Assembly (NCBI GenBank): GCA_913055575.1
Contig: CAJXLI010000004.1
Span: forward strand, 1 to 42,723
Source: an uncultured Ectothiorhodospiraceae bacterium
Lineage (GTDB): Bacteria > Pseudomonadota > Gammaproteobacteria > Nitrococcales > Halorhodospiraceae
Length of the DNA: 42,723 nt
Reading direction: 5' to 3'
Position numbers and translations under genes: made by a program. The notes under the pieces are model-generated. The model saw only the letters and a list, made by a program, of their open reading frames with translations, did no database searches and was not told the DNA's origin. Below, in pieces: positions 41,548 through 42,723 of the stretch (within the stretch, counting starts at the first letter, position 1; every line of letters begins with the position of its first letter).

Positions 41548-41685
41548 TCAGTCGTGGGCCTGGCCACCGCCGAGGGAGCTGCCCAGCAGGCCGGTCATCC
41601 GCGGATAGATGCGGTCGAGGCAAAGCGCCTCCCCGGTTGCCTGATCGCGGGCCAGCGCCTCGTGGATGACGGAGGCACGGGCCAT
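41548..41685 (-). CDS. Possible small protein, 45 residues, downstream of dxs
   Basis: I do not recognise this short frame. It starts at ATG 41685, 16 bases after the dxs stop, with AGAGG upstream, and reads MARASVIHEALARDQATGEA through SSLGGGQAHD. Third codon positions are mostly G or C, as in neighbours. It is soluble and has one cysteine, with no domain I can name. It may be a real small gene at the end of the dxs operon, or chance coding potential in GC-rich DNA. Bases 41419-41547, between mlaA and this frame, show nothing I can identify. Confidence 0.35.
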   Translation of the reverse strand: MARASVIHEALARDQATGEALCLDRIYPRMTGLLGSSLGGGQAHD

Positions 41686-41700
41686 CAAAGCGCCTGCCTC

Positions 41701-42723
41701 TCAGATCAGCCCCTGCAGCTTGCGCCGGAGGCCATCGGCATCCAGCCCGTGCTCGGCCAGGACGTGGTCACGGGCGCCGTGGTGGATGGGCACATCCGGC
41801 AAGCCGAGGTGGGTCACCGGCACGTTGTGGCCGGAGCCGGCCAAATACTCGGCCACACCGCTACCGGCGCCGCCGGCGATGACGCCCTCCTCCAGCGTCA
41901 CCAGGCGCCGGTGATCGCCGGCAAGGCGGTGCACCGTGGCCTCGTCCAGCGGCTTGACGAAGCGCATATTGACCACGGTGAGCCCCAGCTCCTCGCCCAC
42001 CGCCTCGGCCACCGGCAGCAGCGCTCCGAAGACGAGCAGCGCCACGCCGCTACGGCCTTCGCGGCGCACCTCGGCCTGCCCCACCGGCAGCGTCTCCAGC
42101 CCCTCGGGCAACGCCTCGCCGGGGCCAGCCCCGCGCGGGTAGCGTACCACCGCCGGCCCGTCCAGGCTCAGGCCGGTGGAGAGCATGCGCCAGCACTCGG
42201 CCTCATCGCCCGGCGCCATGATCGTCAGGTCCGGGATGCAGCGCAGGTAGCTCAGGTCGTAGGTCCCCTGGTGCGTCGCCCCATCGGCCCCGACGATCCC
42301 GGCGCGATCCACGGCGAAGAGCACCGGCAAGCGCTGCAGGGCGACGTCGTGCACAAGCTGATCGTAGCCCCGCTGCAGGAAGGTGGAGTAGATGGCCACC
42401 ACCGGGCGAACGCCCTCGCAGGCCATGCCCGCGGCCAGGGTCACGGCATGCTGCTCAGCGATCCCCACGTCGAAGAAGCGCTGCGGGAAGCGCTGCGCGT
42501 ACTCCACCAGCCCGGAGCCCTCGCGCATGGCGGGCGTAATAGCCGTGACCCGCGTATCCGAGGCCGCCGCGTGGCAGATCCAGTGGCCGAAGACGTCGGT
42601 GTAGTTGAGCCGGCTCCGCTGCCCCTTGGTGAGCCCGCGCTCGGGATCGAAGCGGCTGACGCCGTGGTAGGAGATGGGGTCCTCCTCGGCGGGGGCGTAG
42701 CCCTTGCCCTTGCGGGTGACCAC
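41701..42723 (-). CDS. dxs: 1-deoxy-D-xylulose-5-phosphate synthase, C-terminal part (runs off the window)
   Basis: Dxs joins pyruvate and glyceraldehyde-3-phosphate with thiamine diphosphate, the first step of the MEP isoprenoid pathway. About 340 C-terminal residues are visible; the thiamine-binding N-terminal half lies outside the window. The transketolase pyrimidine-binding domain has [19 protein letters not shown] with the key glutamate, and [20 protein letters not shown]. The C-terminal domain ends with [11 protein letters not shown] and [14 protein letters not shown]. The frame is open across the window edge, so the V at 42721-42723 is internal. In relatives xseB and ispA precede it. 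Confidence 0.95.
   Translation of the reverse strand: MVTRKGKGYAPAEEDPISYHGVSRFDPERGLTKGQRSRLNYTDVFGHWICHAAASDTRVTAITPAMREGSGLVEYAQRFPQRFFDVGIAEQHAVTLAAGMACEGVRPVVAIYSTFLQRGYDQLVHDVALQRLPVLFAVDRAGIVGADGATHQGTYDLSYLRCIPDLTIMAPGDEAECWRMLSTGLSLDGPAVVRYPRGAGPGEALPEGLETLPVGQAEVRREGRSGVALLVFGALLPVAEAVGEELGLTVVNMRFVKPLDEATVHRLAGDHRRLVTLEEGVIAGGAGSGVAEYLAGSGHNVPVTHLGLPDVPIHHGARDHVLAEHGLDADGLRRKLQGLI

Noticed and set aside
1-42723. Mobile elements, prophage, CRISPR, tRNA or rRNA genes
   Set aside because: No transposase, integrase, direct-repeat array, cloverleaf or rRNA segment was recognised on either strand. The minus-strand AAGGAGGTGAT at the Hsp20 start is a ribosome site, not a 16S fragment.

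Overview
The window is about 42.7 kb of very GC-rich chromosome (by eye around 70 percent G+C, with G or C in most third codon positions). It is packed with core gammaproteobacterial genes. The predicted proteins are rich in Asp, Glu, Ala and Arg and poor in Lys, as in salt-adapted proteomes. Gene families and linkages (bioA-rsmE, gshB-yqgE-ruvX-pyrRBC', yggS-proC-yggT-metXW, comF<>bioBFHCD, rpoZ-spoT-ridA-recG-ubiC-ubiA, rph<>yicC-gmk) resemble Pseudomonas and the Ectothiorhodospiraceae. My best guess is a Halorhodospira-like halophile; this is inference from style and synteny, not a database match. I see no IS element, prophage, CRISPR array, tRNA or rRNA.

Layout. 1-210 (-): start of a metallopeptidase-like gene. 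288-1562 (+): FGGY sugar kinase. 1740-3833 (+): bioA and rsmE. 3900-10734 (+): gshB, apbE, yqgE, ruvX, pyrR, pyrB, a non-catalytic dihydroorotase homologue (pyrC') and a thioredoxin-TPR chaperedoxin, mostly with overlapping stops and starts. 10763-11536 (-): lytic transglycosylase. 11683-15928 (+): yggS, proC, yggT, yggU-like, metX, metW. 16007-17824 (+): an atypical aminopropyltransferase, a deacetylase-superfamily enzyme and a 56-residue unknown. 17840-18472 (-): PEBP-family protein. 18542-18970 (+): gamma-glutamylcyclotransferase-like protein. 19068-19580 (-): Hsp20 with a heat-shock-type promoter, perfect Shine-Dalgarno and strong terminator. 19741-24227 (-): bioB-F-H-C-D. 24342-25058 (+): comF. 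25134-31732 (-): rpoZ, spoT, ridA, recG, ubiC, ubiA. 31878-34367 (-): rph, rdgB, hemW. 34684-36196 (+): yicC, gmk. 36266-37573 (-): an Irr-like Fur-family regulator and a NYN-domain protein. 37691-41418 (+): cardiolipin synthase, FAD-linked oxidase, mlaA. 41548-41685 (-): a possible 45-residue ORF. 41701-42723 (-): dxs, truncated by the window edge.

How the genes work together. Biotin synthesis is nearly complete: bioC and bioH handle the pimeloyl-ACP stage and bioF, bioA, bioD and bioB the ring stage, with bioA about 18 kb from the others. pyrR-pyrB-pyrC' would build a Pseudomonas-type class A aspartate transcarbamoylase in which PyrC' is structural, so an active dihydroorotase must be encoded elsewhere. 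metX-metW start methionine synthesis. rpoZ-spoT links RNA polymerase to (p)ppGpp. ubiC-ubiA start ubiquinone synthesis. cls and mlaA serve the envelope.

The most unusual points are: frequent TTG starts fused to the upstream stop as TTGA; a terminator-like hairpin that leaves no room for a promoter before the aminopropyltransferase gene; a cysteine-free Irr-like regulator with a palindrome in its divergent promoter region; a possibly leaderless yqgE; and a displaced rpoZ-spoT block. I found no clear undescribed multi-gene system. The speE-like/deacetylase/56-residue group is the closest candidate.
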